Made by a program: the position numbers and the translations under genes. Below are positions 62,760 through 64,000 of a DNA stretch of 64,000 nucleotides, one piece after another. Below the pieces are notes generated by a model that was not told the origin of the DNA, searched no databases, and saw nothing but the letters and a program-made list of their open reading frames with translations. Source of the stretch: Solwaraspora sp. WMMA2065 (GTDB taxonomy: Bacteria; Actinomycetota; Actinomycetes; Mycobacteriales; Micromonosporaceae). Every line of letters starts with the position of its first letter. Position 1 is the stretch's first letter. The DNA is taken from the NCBI RefSeq assembly GCF_030345075.1, contig NZ_CP128361.1, positions 682,001 to 746,000 of the forward strand, in the 5' to 3' direction.

Positions 62760-62946
62760 GTGGTTCAAGTCCAGTCGATCCGGCAACAACGGGTCGTGTG
62801 TGGAGGTCGCTGACCTGGGCGGGAACGCTGTCGGGGTAAGGGACACCAAGGCCCGGGGGCAGGGGCCGATCCTGACGTTCACACAGGTTGAGTGGCAGGC
62901 GTTCATCGGTGGCGCGAAGCTCGGGGCGTTCGACTTGACCGACTGA
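62746..62946 (+). CDS. DUF397 protein (partner of the XRE regulator)
   Basis: A 66-residue DUF397 protein with the standard WFKSSRSGNNGSCVEVADLGG and VRDTKARGQGPILTFTQVEWQAFI. DUF397 proteins act with the XRE/DUF5753 regulator encoded just upstream, possibly as an antitoxin-like or ligand partner. The ATG lies 14 bases inside the XRE gene, so translation is coupled. Confidence 0.95.
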   Translation: MDSVKWFKSSRSGNNGSCVEVADLGGNAVGVRDTKARGQGPILTFTQVEWQAFIGGAKLGAFDLTD

Positions 62947-62947
62947 C

Positions 62948-63937
62948 TCAACCGCGACGCTCGTCGACGAGATGGCAGGCGGCCAGGTGACCGTCGCCGC
63001 GTACGGTCAGGGCCGGATCGTCGACGGCGCAGCGGTCGAACGCGGCCGGGCAGCGGGTCCGGAACCGGCAGCCGCTCGGCGGATCGGCGGGGGAGGGGAC
63101 AGCGCCCTGCAGGATGATCCGCTGGCGGGAGCGTTCGGCGACCGGGTCCGGCACCGGCACCGCCGACAACAGCGCCCGGGTGTACGGGTGGGCCGCCCGG
63201 GTGAACAGGGTGGCCCGGTCGGCGATCTCGACGATCCGACCCAGGTACATCACCGCGATCCGGTCGCTGAGGTGCCCGACGGCGGCCAGGTCGTGGGCGA
63301 CGAACAGGTACGCCAGCCCGAGCGAGTCGCGCAGGTCCTCCAGCAGGTTGATGATCTGCGCCTGGATCGACACGTCCAGGGCGGCGATCGGTTCGTCGGC
63401 GACGATCAGGTCCGGCTCCCCGGCCAGCGCACGGGCGATCCCGATGCGCTGGCGCTGCCCGCCGGAGAACTCGTGCGGATGCCGGTTGGCGTGGTCGGGG
63501 TCCAGGCCGACCAGTTCCAGCAGCTCACCGACCCGGTGCCGGCGGGCCGTCGCGCCCTTGTGCAGGCCGTGCACGTCCAACGGCTCGGCGATGATCGCAC
63601 CGACCGACATCCGTGGGTCGAGTGAGGCGTACGGATCCTGAAAGATCATCGTCAGGTGCCGGCGCATCGCCCGCATCCGGCGCAGACCGAGCGCGGTCAG
63701 CTCGACGTCGCCCAGGGTGACCGTGCCGAAGGTGGGCTCGACCAGCCGCAGCACCGCCAGCCCGGTGGTGCTCTTGCCGCAGCCGGACTCGCCGACCAGG
63801 CCGAGGGTCTCGCCGGCGGCGATGTCGAAACTGACCCCGTCGACGGCCCGAATCGGCTGGGCCGACCGGCCCATGCCGCGCTGCGGAAAGTGCACCTGCA
63901 GGTCGGTCACCCGCAGCAGCGGCCCATGCTCAGCCAT
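62948..63937 (-). CDS. Oligopeptide/dipeptide ABC transporter ATP-binding protein (DppF/OppF-like)
   Basis: A 329-residue ATPase. Walker [10 protein letters not shown], signature [15 protein letters not shown], Walker [13 protein letters not shown] and the oligopeptide-type C-terminal [15 protein letters not shown] (Cys cluster) are clear. The ATG at 63937 ([14 protein letters not shown]) overlaps the stop of the upstream ATPase gene by eight bases. It works with a second ATPase, two permeases and a binding protein that lie off the right edge. Confidence 0.94.
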   Translation of the reverse strand: MAEHGPLLRVTDLQVHFPQRGMGRSAQPIRAVDGVSFDIAAGETLGLVGESGCGKSTTGLAVLRLVEPTFGTVTLGDVELTALGLRRMRAMRRHLTMIFQDPYASLDPRMSVGAIIAEPLDVHGLHKGATARRHRVGELLELVGLDPDHANRHPHEFSGGQRQRIGIARALAGEPDLIVADEPIAALDVSIQAQIINLLEDLRDSLGLAYLFVAHDLAAVGHLSDRIAVMYLGRIVEIADRATLFTRAAHPYTRALLSAVPVPDPVAERSRQRIILQGAVPSPADPPSGCRFRTRCPAAFDRCAVDDPALTVRGDGHLAACHLVDERRG

Positions 63938-64000
63938 CCTGGCCTGCCGGTACGTCGTAGAAGCAGGCCACCCGGTGCCCGCCGGCGGCAACGGTACGCA
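63930..64000 (-). CDS. C-terminal end of a DppD/OppD-like ATPase (runs off the window)
   Basis: The minus strand reads ...[21 protein letters not shown] and a TGA at 63930-63932. GHRVACFYD is the usual ending of DppD/OppD-type ATPases. It overlaps the next ATPase gene by eight bases, so both belong to one peptide-transporter operon. Confidence 0.75.
   Translation of the reverse strand, partial: RTVAAGGHRVACFYDVPAGQDG

Overview
This window is very GC-rich actinobacterial DNA, most likely from the family Micromonosporaceae. The basis is almost uniform G/C at third codon positions, frequent GTG starts with 4-base gene overlaps, an aceB-aceA pair next to a RamB-type regulator, an XRE/DUF397 gene pair, F420/LLM-type oxidoreductases and secreted plant-polymer hydrolases with CBM2, ricin-B and CBM5/12 modules. 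I saw no rRNA, tRNA or CRISPR array. The genus is inference.

Layout. 1-5.3 kb: the 5' end of an unknown gene, a large modular secreted GH59-type enzyme and a gene remnant. 5.3-12.9 kb: a DJ-1/PfpI protein, the glyoxylate shunt (aceB-aceA, minus strand) with a divergent RamB-like regulator, a secreted GH43/ricin-B enzyme and a nitroreductase. 13-15.9 kb: two coupled SPFH membrane proteins. 16-23 kb: a minus-strand operon (CoA-transferase, AMP-ligase, metal-type ABC transporter) facing an acyl-CoA dehydrogenase. 23-30.6 kb: sugar and pectin genes (GH88 + MFS, GH43, MFS, CBM2-PL9 pectate lyase). 30.7-33.2 kb: a PadR regulator, a YCII protein and its ECF sigma factor. 33.3-59.4 kb: a 28-gene catabolic cluster. 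59.5-61.1 kb: an intact IS66 element inside the 3' end of an XRE gene. 61.1-64 kb: XRE/DUF397 genes and the end of an oligopeptide ABC transporter operon.

The catabolic cluster is the main attraction. It has four plus-strand transcription units (33347-35319, 36866-40506, 40757-46617, 46778-59412) and one minus-strand exporter (35411-36616). It encodes an ABC importer of the nitrate/sulfonate/taurine type, an AMP-forming acyl-CoA ligase, a CaiB/BaiF CoA-transferase, two crotonases, four or five MaoC/hotdog proteins, two LLM flavin-dependent oxidoreductases, two acyl-CoA dehydrogenases, a thiolase-fold protein that lacks the usual nucleophilic Cys and is paired with a DUF35 protein, a CitE-type lyase, a PrpD protein, a three-domain RidA protein, cupins, an Asp/Glu-racemase-fold enzyme with one missing Cys, and a nitronate monooxygenase. 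A FadR-subfamily GntR regulator (45835-46617) sits in the middle, and a GTCWGAC-type palindrome lies in the promoter of every unit. I read this as one regulon that imports a carboxylic acid, activates it with CoA and cleaves it. The substrate is unknown.

Two rearrangements stand out. The last 273 bases of the second SPFH gene (15618-15890) are repeated without a mismatch at 25405-25677, bracketing the 9.5 kb that holds the ligase/transporter operon and the GH88-MFS pair. The IS66 copy has perfect 8-base target duplications, so the original end of the interrupted regulator can be reconstructed.
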